A program made the translations under genes and the position numbers. A stretch of DNA of 64,000 nucleotides, taken from contig CAMJTU010000001.1 of the NCBI GenBank assembly GCA_946408825.1, positions 265,284 to 329,283 of the forward strand. The letters run 5' to 3'. Below are positions 51,359-59,412 of this stretch, piece by piece. Below the pieces are notes generated by a model. It saw only the letters and a program-made list of their open reading frames with translations, was not told the DNA's origin and ran no database searches. The DNA comes from an uncultured Planctomycetaceae bacterium (GTDB lineage: Bacteria; Planctomycetota; Planctomycetia; Pirellulales; Thermoguttaceae). The number at the start of each line of letters is the position of its first letter. The first letter of the stretch is position 1.

Positions 51359-52852
51359 ATGACGTTCTTCGTCCATCATTTGACGTTTGCACAAGTCCGA
51401 ACGGCGCTAGCGGTCGGCGCGGTCGCGGGTCTGTTTTTTCTAAGCGTTCCACGATCTTACGCGCAGACGCAGAATCGCGCGTCGTCGACGCCTGCGAATA
51501 AAGCGAGCGCCGCGTCGCCCGCCGCCGCTTCTCCCGCGATTCCTCAGGCGAACGACCCTTCTAAAGAGGACGACGCCGTTCGATTGTCCGCGGAAGAAGA
51601 AGCGAAGTACAAGGAGGCGCTCGAACTCTTTAACAAACAGGATTTTTCGGGTTCTCTCGCCGCGCTCCAAGAGCTTTACGCGAGCAATCCGGCGGCGCGT
51701 CCTCCAAGGCTGATCGTGGCCCGCTGGTTTGCGGAACTTCAAAATCCTCAAGCGGTTAAACTCTCCCTTGAACAGGCGACCGCCGAGACTCCCGACGACC
51801 CGGAAGCGTATTATTCCCTCGCTGAATTTGCGATTCGCGAGGGATCCTTCACCGCCGCCGAACTCCTAACTCAGCGCGGCGATCAGGCGCTCGCCAAGTA
51901 CGACGCGAACCCGAAGCGCCAAAAGAACATGAAGCGAACCTCTTATGTCGTGAAACTCGCCTATTCCAACGCGCGCAAGCGTTGGAACGACTCGCTTCGC
52001 GCGGTCGCTGAACTCATTCGGCTCGACGGCGAAACGGCGGAACTGGATCGCGCCTACGCCCGAATTCTTTTCCAGCAGAAAGAGGACGAGAAAGCGCGTC
52101 AGGCGTTGCAGCGCGCCGAGAAACTCGATCCGGAAGGTTTGCCGACCGACGCGGCGATGGCGCAACTCTATGCGACGCGCGGCGATAAGGAGAAGACGAA
52201 GGCAAGTCTTGACGCGGCGCTTAAGGCGAATCCCAAATCGACGAAAGTCCTGCTCCTGTCGATCTCGAGCGCGCTGAGCGAAAACGAGCTTGATTCCGCG
52301 TGGAACCTTGTTCAGCGGCTCTACAAGGAAGACAAGAGCGCCGACGTCCTCAAGACGTACGGTAAAGTCGCGCTATTCCGATCCGATTTCAAGAGCGCGG
52401 AGGCCGCGTTCCAGGAGGCGGTTCGTCAGAATCCGCTCGACACGGACGCGTCCGGCGGTCTTGCGCTGGCGCTTTGCGAGCAGGGCGACACAGATAAATG
52501 CAAACGCGCGCTCCAGTACGCCGCGAGCAATATCCAGAAACAGTCGAACAATCGCGATTTCCTCGCGACTCTCGGATGGACGCTCTACAAGGCGGGTCAG
52601 ACGGACGAGGCGGTGAAAGTTTTGCAGCAGTCGATTGCCGACGGTCAGATTAACGCGGCGTCCGCGTACTATTTCGCGGTGATTTTACATGAAAAGGGTC
52701 AGGACGACGTCGCCAAGCAACTCTTAACCGCCGCCGTCTCCACGACGCCCCCCTTCGCCAAGCGCGGCGACGCTGAAAAACTCCTCGCCGAACTGAACGC
52801 GGCGCAGCCGAAAGCTCAGCCCGTCGCCCAGCCAAACGCCGCGAAGAACTGA
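51359..52852 (+). CDS. Exported TPR-repeat protein
   Basis: A 497-residue protein with a signal peptide (about residues 1-35, cleaved near SYAQ), an Ala/Ser/Pro linker and then about ten tetratricopeptide repeats (for instance EAYYSLAEFAIREGSFTAAE; AELDRAYARILFQQKEDEKA; TDASGGLALALCEQGD), ending in an Ala/Gln/Pro tail. Probably a periplasmic protein-protein interaction scaffold. GGAG (51347-51350) precedes the ATG by eight bases. Single-gene unit bounded by a promoter and a terminator. Confidence 0.88.
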   Translation: MTFFVHHLTFAQVRTALAVGAVAGLFFLSVPRSYAQTQNRASSTPANKASAASPAAASPAIPQANDPSKEDDAVRLSAEEEAKYKEALELFNKQDFSGSLAALQELYASNPAARPPRLIVARWFAELQNPQAVKLSLEQATAETPDDPEAYYSLAEFAIREGSFTAAELLTQRGDQALAKYDANPKRQKNMKRTSYVVKLAYSNARKRWNDSLRAVAELIRLDGETAELDRAYARILFQQKEDEKARQALQRAEKLDPEGLPTDAAMAQLYATRGDKEKTKASLDAALKANPKSTKVLLLSISSALSENELDSAWNLVQRLYKEDKSADVLKTYGKVALFRSDFKSAEAAFQEAVRQNPLDTDASGGLALALCEQGDTDKCKRALQYAASNIQKQSNNRDFLATLGWTLYKAGQTDEAVKVLQQSIADGQINAASAYYFAVILHEKGQDDVAKQLLTAAVSTTPPFAKRGDAEKLLAELNAAQPKAQPVAQPNAAKN

Positions 52853-52876
52853 CGTCCTTGCGCCCGCAAAACAACG

Positions 52877-52930
52877 ACGGACGAGAAACGCTCGCGCATT
52901 TCTGCGGCGTTTCTCGCCCGTTTTGCGTTT
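52877..52930 (+). terminator. Terminator after the TPR gene
   Basis: 52877-52891 pairs with 52907-52921 (14 of 15 positions), followed by a T-rich stretch TTTTGCGTTTT. Confidence 0.7.
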
Positions 52931-52961
52931 TCAGCAGACAAGACAAGCTTAAACTACGCCG

Positions 52962-53840
52962 TCACGCCGCCTCTTGTTTCGCGAGATTCTGGACGTCTGA
53001 CGTCGTAAGACCCGAGAGCTCGGCGATTTCTTCAGCCTCCATGCCCCCGCGCCGAATTAATTTAAGCGCAAAAACGACCTTGCTTTTTTCGCGTTCTTCT
53101 TCGCGTCCTTCTTCGCGTCCTTCTGCGCGTCCTTCGGCACGAGCCTTTTGATCGGCCTTTTCGCAGGCTTCATCCACAATTTTCTTAACCCACTTGTCAA
53201 AATAACTGGACATCGCGACCGTTCCTTCCTGGGTTTCTTTGAAATATCGAACTCTCTCCGCCAACAGTGGATAATGCATATCGTCCGCATTTTTGCAGGA
53301 GAAGTCGTACATTAGTTTTCCAAGTTTTGTTCTGAGATTTCGGCATGCGCCGTTGACGTAGATAATATGCTCTTCGTCGCCGAAAAGTTCGTTAATTTCT
53401 TCAATACGCCGTTCGACGTGATAGAGGGGCAAACCCTTTTTGAAGACGTCCTTCTCCGTGATGAAAATCACGTACAATTCAGGAAGCGCGTCGAAATCTT
53501 GACCGTGCTTCAGCGTTCGCGTATCGATCATCCCGACGTGATACCGTGCGCGTTTGCGTCCCGCGCCTCTGCTGGCGCGCTGGATTTCGATGTTATAAAT
53601 CTTCCCCTTCGAGTCCGTCGCGAGAATATCGAGTCCAACGTCGCGACCGATCAGATTCTTCACCGCTTTTTGCGCGAAGACCCTCTTAACGATTAAATCG
53701 GGCTTCTTCATGACGATTCGAAGGATTAACTGGGCGCATTCCACGCTATCGCGCAGGCAGGCGACCATAAACCGATCGTCGAAGAGCCTCATCTCTTGAA
53801 TAACTTGCGTGACGTCAGGAATAAATTCAGAATTGCCCAT
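52962..53840 (-). CDS. Rpn-family PD-(D/E)XK nuclease/putative transposase
   Basis: A 292-residue protein of the Rpn/PD-(D/E)XK nuclease-transposase type. Catalytic residues D71, E85 and Q87 lie in GLDILATD and NIEIQ. RARYHVGMIDTRTLKHGQDF is also typical. Near the C-terminus a charged run of RAEG/REEG repeats (about residues 234-252) is encoded by a 12-base tandem repeat, then a helix-turn-helix-like end. GGAGGAG lies nine bases before the ATG. Nucleases of this type are numerous in such genomes and may promote recombination. Confidence 0.9.
   Translation of the reverse strand: MGNSEFIPDVTQVIQEMRLFDDRFMVACLRDSVECAQLILRIVMKKPDLIVKRVFAQKAVKNLIGRDVGLDILATDSKGKIYNIEIQRASRGAGRKRARYHVGMIDTRTLKHGQDFDALPELYVIFITEKDVFKKGLPLYHVERRIEEINELFGDEEHIIYVNGACRNLRTKLGKLMYDFSCKNADDMHYPLLAERVRYFKETQEGTVAMSSYFDKWVKKIVDEACEKADQKARAEGRAEGREEGREEEREKSKVVFALKLIRRGGMEAEEIAELSGLTTSDVQNLAKQEAA
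53088..53135. repeat. 12-base tandem repeat inside the Rpn-family gene
   Basis: Four units near TTCGCGTCCTTC, encoding RAEG/REEG-type tetrapeptides on the minus strand. Copy number may change by slippage. Confidence 0.7.
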
Positions 53841-53867
53841 AGGCGTCGTCTCCTCCTACCGTCGCTT

Positions 53868-53896
53868 ATTATAATCGGAAACGCGCCTTGCGGCAA
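53868..53896 (-). promoter_or_regulatory. Promoter of the Rpn-family gene
   Basis: On the minus strand TTGCCG (53896-53891), 17-base spacer, TATAAT (53873-53868), 28 bases before the start codon. Confidence 0.65.
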
Positions 53897-54034
53897 CGTA
53901 TTTAGAAAATTTTCCTTGGGTTTAAGTCGTAGCGATCTATGATCGGGCTACAGGTCGCGAGACATTACAGATGGGGGAAAGAAGACAAGGGATTAAAGAC
54001 GACCGAACGGATTAGGTCGAGAGAAGATCGGACG

Positions 54035-54961
54035 TCAGCGCGAGCTGGTTTTTTCGAAGTAAGTTTTGAAACTGACGTACTGAAACTGTTCGAAGAACTG
54101 AACGGCGCGGGCGACGCGGCTGTGGTCTCGTTCTGAAAGTCTTCGCGCAAGGGTCGATTCGTTCTCGATTTGATACGTTTTTGTAAAGATCGTTTTCCCT
54201 TTGGGATAGATTTCAGTCGTAATCTTTTCGGGGAATCGCGACTCCTCCATGAATTTGCGGTTCGCTTCGATTCGGGCAAGAGGCGTCAGGGAGCCGGGAT
54301 TCATGTAGACGTTGAGTTTGCCCATGGCTTCGACGAAGCGGAAATAGGCGTCGGCGATCTGTTCGTTGTCAAGAGGAATTGTTTTGGCGCGGTAGTCGAT
54401 CCATCTGCTTTGAAAGAAAAATTCGTCGTCTTTCCTCGAAATCGTGAAGGACGGATTGGTCATGAACGTCGTAAAACCGTCCTTTTTTTCCTTTTCGCGT
54501 AGAATCTCTCGAATTCGATCCGTGAAACGATCAAGTTCCGACTCGTCGATTACGGATCGCATCCGACGAATCGGATCGATAAGCACAAACTTCTGCGCGC
54601 GGAAAGAATAAACGACGATTTCGCCGTTGTCGCCGACGAAATCAAACGCCAAGTCGCCATGGAACACGGTCGAGGAGGAATACTTTGATTCACGCTCGTT
54701 GCGGATGAAACGGACGGTGTTGTCGACGCGAAACTCGACGTCGGTCGCGCCGGAGACGCTCTCCGAATTGAACCAGTTTTCGTCGTCGCGCGGCTCGGCG
54801 TCTTTGTCGTCGTCCGAATCCTCTTGTATGGCGTTTTTTGCGAACGCGACGCGAGACGCGCAGTCGGGGAGCAAATAGAAAAGAAACGCCGCTGCGAGAA
54901 TCGCTAGAGCAATCCGCATTAACACATTTTGCGCGTTAAATTTCGAGATGAACGAAGTCAT
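54035..54961 (-). CDS. Secreted planctomycete protein of unknown function
   Basis: A 308-residue protein with a signal peptide (hydrophobic residues about 15-35, FLFYLLPDCASRVAFA), an acidic segment (DSDDDKDAEPRDDE) and a body that includes GEIVVYSFRAQKFVLIDPIR, then a helical region. I recognise the general type from Pirellulales genomes, where it is a conserved hypothetical, but no domain name is certain. It lies downstream of infC on the same strand with a terminator between. No catalytic motif is visible. Confidence 0.75.
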   Translation of the reverse strand: MTSFISKFNAQNVLMRIALAILAAAFLFYLLPDCASRVAFAKNAIQEDSDDDKDAEPRDDENWFNSESVSGATDVEFRVDNTVRFIRNERESKYSSSTVFHGDLAFDFVGDNGEIVVYSFRAQKFVLIDPIRRMRSVIDESELDRFTDRIREILREKEKKDGFTTFMTNPSFTISRKDDEFFFQSRWIDYRAKTIPLDNEQIADAYFRFVEAMGKLNVYMNPGSLTPLARIEANRKFMEESRFPEKITTEIYPKGKTIFTKTYQIENESTLARRLSERDHSRVARAVQFFEQFQYVSFKTYFEKTSSR

Positions 54962-55054
54962 TTAACGAGGAAATCCTTTCCGTGGGCGACCGCTTTTGTC
55001 GCGACCGTCGCGCCGCCGTCCCAATCCGTTGGACGGCCTGCGTCAAAACAGCGA

Positions 55055-55080
55055 AGGTTGGACGCAATCGCGTCCAACCT
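55055..55080 (-). terminator. Terminator after infC
   Basis: A perfect 11-base inverted repeat (55055-55065 with 55070-55080) around AATC. On the minus strand it is followed by TCGCTGTTTTG. Confidence 0.65.
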
Positions 55081-55133
55081 AGATTCACGCCGCGTTCCGC
55101 TCGACGGGGAACGTGAACGCGAGCGTTTGTTCG

Positions 55134-55691
55134 TCATTTGTTTGAACTGGGAGAGAGCGTGCAAATCATTCGCTTTCCCATGAGCTTGGGGGGCGAGTCG
55201 ACTTTCGCCACGTCCGTAAGCTGTTCAAGAACGTAATTCATAAGCTTTTCGCCTTCGCCGACGTGAGCGCTTTCACGACCGCGGAAAACGATCGACAAGA
55301 CGAGCTTGTCCTTATCCTTACCGAGAATTTCGCGGCACTTATTCACCTTGACTTCAACGTCGGCTGCGCCCGTCTTCGGTCGGAGTCGAATTTCTTTGAT
55401 CTGCGGCTTCGATTGCTGTTTGGAAGCGTTTTTACGCTGTTCGTACTTGAACTTGCCGTAATCGATAATGCGGCACACCGGCGGCTTGGCCTGCGGCTGA
55501 ACCTCGACTAGGTCAAGGTCGACGGAACGCGCGCGAGCAAGCGCGTCCTGCGTCGCCATTACGCCCAAATTCTCTCCCGTCTCGGCGATAACGAGGATTT
55601 GAGGGACGCGGATCATTTCGTTAATGCGCTGTCTGTTGACGTTGCCGGCGCCGGGGCGAGGACCGTTAGAGTCCATTCTACGAAAACTCAT
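55134..55691 (-). CDS. infC: Translation initiation factor IF-3
   Basis: Binds the 30S subunit and controls start-codon selection. From the ATG at 55691 the protein has 185 residues, with the N-domain RVPQILVIAETGENLGVMAT, the linker PPVCRIIDYGKFKYEQRK and the C-domain KVNKCREILGKDKDKLVLSI with VFRGRE. The start is a judgement: an ATG at 55676 (MDSNG) is also possible, and the frame is open upstream. IF3 genes often use AUU; none was required here. The usual downstream rpmI-rplT are absent. The leader has two hairpins. Confidence 0.95.
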   Translation of the reverse strand: MSFRRMDSNGPRPGAGNVNRQRINEMIRVPQILVIAETGENLGVMATQDALARARSVDLDLVEVQPQAKPPVCRIIDYGKFKYEQRKNASKQQSKPQIKEIRLRPKTGAADVEVKVNKCREILGKDKDKLVLSIVFRGRESAHVGEGEKLMNYVLEQLTDVAKVDSPPKLMGKRMICTLSPSSNK

Positions 55692-55757
55692 GTTCTCTGA
55701 AAAAAGCCTTTCTTTAATAGGGAAACGACAATCGGGATCGGCGCGACCCCGAAGAAC

Positions 55758-55809
55758 GTCGCGCGAAACGCTTTGCGCGACATAACACGCGGCGTTCGCA
55801 ACACGCCGC
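55758..55809 (-). other. Tandem hairpins in the infC leader
   Basis: GTCGCGC (55758-55764) pairs with GCGCGAC (55775-55781), with extra AAA/TTT pairs inside. GCGGCGT (55789-55795) pairs with ACGCCGC (55803-55809). Both lie between the infC promoter and the start codon. Confidence 0.45.
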
Positions 55810-55815
55810 CTCCTC

Positions 55816-55844
55816 ATTTTAGCGCCGTCGTTCAACGCAAGCAA
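55816..55844 (-). promoter_or_regulatory. Promoter of infC
   Basis: On the minus strand TTGCTT (55844-55839), 17-base spacer, TAAAAT (55821-55816), giving a leader of about 120 bases. Confidence 0.55.
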
Positions 55845-55873
55845 GCGGGCGCAGGTTGCGACGGCGGCAAATT

Positions 55874-57016
55874 TTAAAAGTTTTTCAAAGATTCTTCGAC
55901 GACGTCGTCCGTCGGCGCGGCTCCTCCGCCTGCGTCTCGATCAGGCGTTTCGTCGTCGAGATCGAGCGCGGGGTAATCCGCAAAACCGCCGGCGAGATCG
56001 TCCGTAGCCGTCTGGTCGTCAGTCGCGTTTTCGCGCGTTGGGACGATATCGGGCGCGGTTCGCTGGAAATCGTCGCTGAAGTCGTCGAGGTAATCCTCGT
56101 CTCCCTCCGAGATCATTTCTTTGAAGTCGGGGAAGCGGTCGATCTGGCCGTCGTGCTGAGTTACGAGGAGCCTCAGGACGAGCGCCGTCTGCTCGAAGTC
56201 GTCGCCCCCCTCGTTGAAGAAGTAACGTCCGAGCGCGTTTGAATTCGTGTCGGTCGCGCCGACGACGAGGAATTGACCGGGGCGCAACGCTAACGAGAAG
56301 CGCAAGGAGTCGAAAGACTTTGTCGGTTGTTCCTGCGTTTTGACGAGTTGACCGTGCTGGTACCTCGTCACGGGTTTGGACGCGCCGTAACGGAGGAAGG
56401 GCGAAATGTTAAAGATCGCCGATCCGTCAGGCGACTGTTCGACTGCGACGCTGAAGACGGGCGAGACGTCGGAATAGGTCTTTCCTTCAAGGGCTCCGTC
56501 ATCGTTTTTTTCGAGGATGGGCGCGGACGGTATAACGTCGGAGCGAACGACGATCGTACTCTTCGTTCCCGATCGGAGCGTCACCGGCTTAGAGTAGGCG
56601 ATTGGCGCCAGCGCCGATTCGACTTTGGAGGAGTCGACCTCCTCTATGACGGAAGAACGTAGTTCGCGTCCCTTTAAGGCGAGCAACTTCGAGAGCGATT
56701 CCGGCGTCGAGGCTCCGAGCAATCCTGCTCGAAAACCCTGTTCGTTGAGCGCGCGCCGCGTCGCCGGCTCAAGAGCGAGCTCGTCGACGTCTTTCCAAAG
56801 GTCGCGAACGAGGTCGCGCTCGTTGTAGGGCACGTGAGCGACGAGCACGTCGAAAACGACCGCGTCGGGCGGAAGGTTAAGACGTTGGAGCGTCTTGCGC
56901 TCGGTCGGGATCGGCTCCGGTTTGGATCGATCGAATGGGGATAGACTCCCGCAAGACGCGAGAACGCACGCGCATAGCGCAAACCCAATTCTCGCAATCG
57001 TCGACGATCTAAACAT
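55874..57016 (-). CDS. Lipoprotein of unknown function
   Basis: A 380-residue protein starting MFRSSTIARIGFALCACVLA with lipobox LASC, so probably a membrane-anchored lipoprotein. Most of the body is a beta-rich, undescribed domain (LPPDAVVFDVLVAHVPYNER; LRPGQFLVVGATD). The C-terminal 70 residues are acidic and low complexity. I do not know a function; similar proteins occur in planctomycetes. It is upstream of infC on the same strand but infC has its own promoter. Confidence 0.75.
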   Translation of the reverse strand: MFRSSTIARIGFALCACVLASCGSLSPFDRSKPEPIPTERKTLQRLNLPPDAVVFDVLVAHVPYNERDLVRDLWKDVDELALEPATRRALNEQGFRAGLLGASTPESLSKLLALKGRELRSSVIEEVDSSKVESALAPIAYSKPVTLRSGTKSTIVVRSDVIPSAPILEKNDDGALEGKTYSDVSPVFSVAVEQSPDGSAIFNISPFLRYGASKPVTRYQHGQLVKTQEQPTKSFDSLRFSLALRPGQFLVVGATDTNSNALGRYFFNEGGDDFEQTALVLRLLVTQHDGQIDRFPDFKEMISEGDEDYLDDFSDDFQRTAPDIVPTRENATDDQTATDDLAGGFADYPALDLDDETPDRDAGGGAAPTDDVVEESLKNF

Positions 57017-57115
57017 AATGAAGCCAAACCGATTTCTATTGCCGCGCCCTCGTTATTCAAGGTCGGCGAAAACGCACGTACGTCCGCGCGTCGACACGAC
57101 GCGCCCTAGCGGGGG

Positions 57116-57144
57116 AGAATACTCTTTTTCCGAAGTCGCGTCAA
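57116..57144 (-). promoter_or_regulatory. Candidate promoter of the lipoprotein gene
   Basis: On the minus strand TTGACG (57144-57139), 17-base spacer, TATTCT (57121-57116). The remaining 100-base leader contains a CGCGTCG/CGACGCG hairpin. Confidence 0.4.
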
Positions 57145-57220
57145 CATAGATTTACAGCGCCGACACGCGCTCCTCGGCTCGTCGAACGTCGTCTTAACGG
57201 CGGCTGGACCGTCGGCAAGG

Positions 57221-57249
57221 TTGACGCGACGACGACGGCGGGATAAAAT
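57221..57249 (+). promoter_or_regulatory. Promoter of the metallophosphoesterase-epmA-dprA-trkH group
   Basis: TTGACG (57221-57226), 17-base spacer, TAAAAT (57244-57249), 74 bases upstream of the first gene. Confidence 0.65.
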
Positions 57250-57322
57250 ACGCCTCGGCGTCGTCGGAGTTTGACGTTCGCCTTACTCGTCGCCCTAATT
57301 TGCAAGAAAGAGGATATGCGCA

Positions 57323-58264
57323 ATGACGATGAACCGACGTGATTTTTTGAAGTGTGGCGCCTGCGCGTGCCTTGCGTCGTCCCTGTCGAACTTCGATCTG
57401 AGCGGCTTTCCGAAGGCGTTCGCGGACGAAGCTCTTTCTAACCTCAAGGTCGTTGATTTTACCCTTAAGATTGGCGCGACGAAGCCCTTTACCGCCGTGC
57501 ATATTTCCGACACGCACCTGACGTTTGCCGACGAGCGCGAGACGGAGCGCAAGCAGAAACTCGCAAAGGACCGTTTGCGTTATTTCGGCAAATCGGAAAC
57601 GAACCTTCGCGCTGCGGTCACGTACGCGAAGGAGAAGGACGCCGTGTTGCTGCACACGGGCGACATGGTCGACTTCTTGAGCGATAAGAATTTTGAATTC
57701 GTTTCTTCCTTCTACGCCGAAGACGGCATGGTTCCTCACTTCGTATCGTCTGGAAACCACGAGTTTAGCCATTATCTCGGGGAAGCGAAAGAAGACGAAG
57801 CATATAAAATGCAGAGCTTTGATCGTGTTCAAAAGGCGTTTCCAAACGACCTGCGATTCTGCTCGCGCGTTATTAACGGCGTGAATTTCGTCGCGTTTGA
57901 CGACGTCTACTACTATGTCGCGGACGACGTGATCGAACGATTTGAAAAAGAGGTCGAAAAAGGACTGCCAATCGTGACGATGTGTCATGTGCCGTTCTAT
58001 ACCCCGGAACTCTACCGCTTCATGATCGAAGACCAAAAAGAACGTATTTCCTACACGATTGGAGTTCCCAGCGGGAAGAACGAACGCGCGGGCGACGAGA
58101 ACACGATGAAGTTCCTCGAGTGGCTCAAGACGCAGCCGCTGATGAAGGCGCACATTAGCGGACACCTGCATGTGAACCACGTCGATCAGTTCTCCGAATA
58201 CGCGAAGCAGTATGTCGTCGGCGGCAATTTCAAAGGCGACGTTTTCGTCTACCATTTTGAATGA
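57323..58264 (+). CDS. Tat-exported metallophosphoesterase
   Basis: A 313-residue calcineurin-like phosphoesterase exported by the Tat system (NRRDFLKCGACACLA at residues 4-18). The metal motifs are D63-x-H65 in HISDTHL, GD114 in TGDMVD, GNHE (144-147), then MCHVPF and SGHLHVNH near the C-terminus. The substrate is unknown. The start was taken at the ATG at 57323 because GAGG (57310-57313) precedes it. Its stop overlaps the start of epmA (ATGA). Confidence 0.88.
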   Translation: MTMNRRDFLKCGACACLASSLSNFDLSGFPKAFADEALSNLKVVDFTLKIGATKPFTAVHISDTHLTFADERETERKQKLAKDRLRYFGKSETNLRAAVTYAKEKDAVLLHTGDMVDFLSDKNFEFVSSFYAEDGMVPHFVSSGNHEFSHYLGEAKEDEAYKMQSFDRVQKAFPNDLRFCSRVINGVNFVAFDDVYYYVADDVIERFEKEVEKGLPIVTMCHVPFYTPELYRFMIEDQKERISYTIGVPSGKNERAGDENTMKFLEWLKTQPLMKAHISGHLHVNHVDQFSEYAKQYVVGGNFKGDVFVYHFE

Positions 58265-59379
58265 CGCTTGACATGGAACCTTTGCTGTCAGAGCCGTCTG
58301 AAACGCGCTTTCGTCCGACGGCTCCGTTGACGAACCTTCGACGTCGCGCGGCGCTGTATCGTGAACTTCGCTCATTTTTCGACGAGAAAGGGTTCGTCGA
58401 GGTTTCGACTCCCGCCCTTTCGCGGGACGTCGTCGTCGATCGTTTCGTCGAATCGATACCTGTCGTCGTTCCTCGTTGCTGGCAAGAGCGCGACGACTTG
58501 GCGTCGCGGCGGTTTGACGACCCCGAAACGTCGCGTCGCATGGTCGAGACGTTTTACCTTCAGACGTCGCCCGAATTCGCGATGAAACGTCTTGTCGCCT
58601 CGGGAATGGACGCGATTTATCAGCTTGCGCCCGCGTTCCGGCGCGGCGATTGCGGGAAGACGCATAACGTCGAATTTACGATGCTTGAATGGTATCGAAC
58701 CGGCGACGATTATTCGGCGGGACGGCGTTTCCTCGCCGATCTCGTCGAGAACGTCGCGCGCGCTTTCTACGCGCGAACGGACGTCTCCCCGCAGTCTTGG
58801 TCGAGTCGTCCGCTCGTTATGCGTCCGTTTGGCGACGTTTTTGTCGAAGAGACGGGAATCGATCCCCATATCTGTTCGATAGACGACCTTCGGCGTTTCG
58901 CTCAGCGGAATCGAATCGCCTACCCTGAGTCGTATTCGTCGCCCGAGAATCCGGCGACGCGGGACGACTGGATCGATCTTGTCTTTTCCGAAGCAGTTCA
59001 GCCGAATTTAGGATTCGACGCGCCCGTTCTGCTCTATGACTATCCGGCGACGCAGTCGCAGCTTGCGCGCGTCGACGTCGTCGAAGGACGGCCCGTCGCG
59101 CGTCGCTTTGAATTGTTTATTCAAGGGCTTGAACTCGCCAACGGCTACGACGAATTGCTCGATCCGTCTGTTTTGCGCGATCGAATCGCCGTCGTGGCGG
59201 AAGAACGACGCCGCGACGGTTCTCCTGAACTTCCCCGCGAATCTCGCCTTCTTGCGGCGATGGACGCGGGATTGCCGCCTTGTTCCGGTTGCGCTCTCGG
59301 CGTCGATCGCTTGCTCTGCGTCCTTTTGGGAACGGATCGAATCGCGGACGTCGTCGCGTTTCCCGTCGAAATTGCCTGA
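58261..59379 (+). CDS. epmA: EF-P lysyl-lysine transferase EpmA (GenX/PoxA)
   Basis: A class II lysyl-tRNA synthetase homologue that lacks the anticodon domain and modifies elongation factor P. The 372-residue protein has RRRAALYRELRSFFDEKGFV then EVSTPAL, motif 2 FRRGDCGKTHNVEFTMLEWY and motif 3 GCALGVDRLL. The absence of an N-terminal OB-fold separates it from LysS. It overlaps the metallophosphoesterase stop by four bases, so translation is probably coupled. dprA follows 33 bases later. Confidence 0.93.
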   Translation: MTLDMEPLLSEPSETRFRPTAPLTNLRRRAALYRELRSFFDEKGFVEVSTPALSRDVVVDRFVESIPVVVPRCWQERDDLASRRFDDPETSRRMVETFYLQTSPEFAMKRLVASGMDAIYQLAPAFRRGDCGKTHNVEFTMLEWYRTGDDYSAGRRFLADLVENVARAFYARTDVSPQSWSSRPLVMRPFGDVFVEETGIDPHICSIDDLRRFAQRNRIAYPESYSSPENPATRDDWIDLVFSEAVQPNLGFDAPVLLYDYPATQSQLARVDVVEGRPVARRFELFIQGLELANGYDELLDPSVLRDRIAVVAEERRRDGSPELPRESRLLAAMDAGLPPCSGCALGVDRLLCVLLGTDRIADVVAFPVEIA

Positions 59380-59412
59380 CCTTTCGCCATGCTCTTTTTA
59401 ACCTAAAACGCC

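Noticed and set aside
53088..53135. CRISPR-like repeat array
   Set aside because: Units are 12 bases, directly tandem and inside a coding frame, with no spacers.
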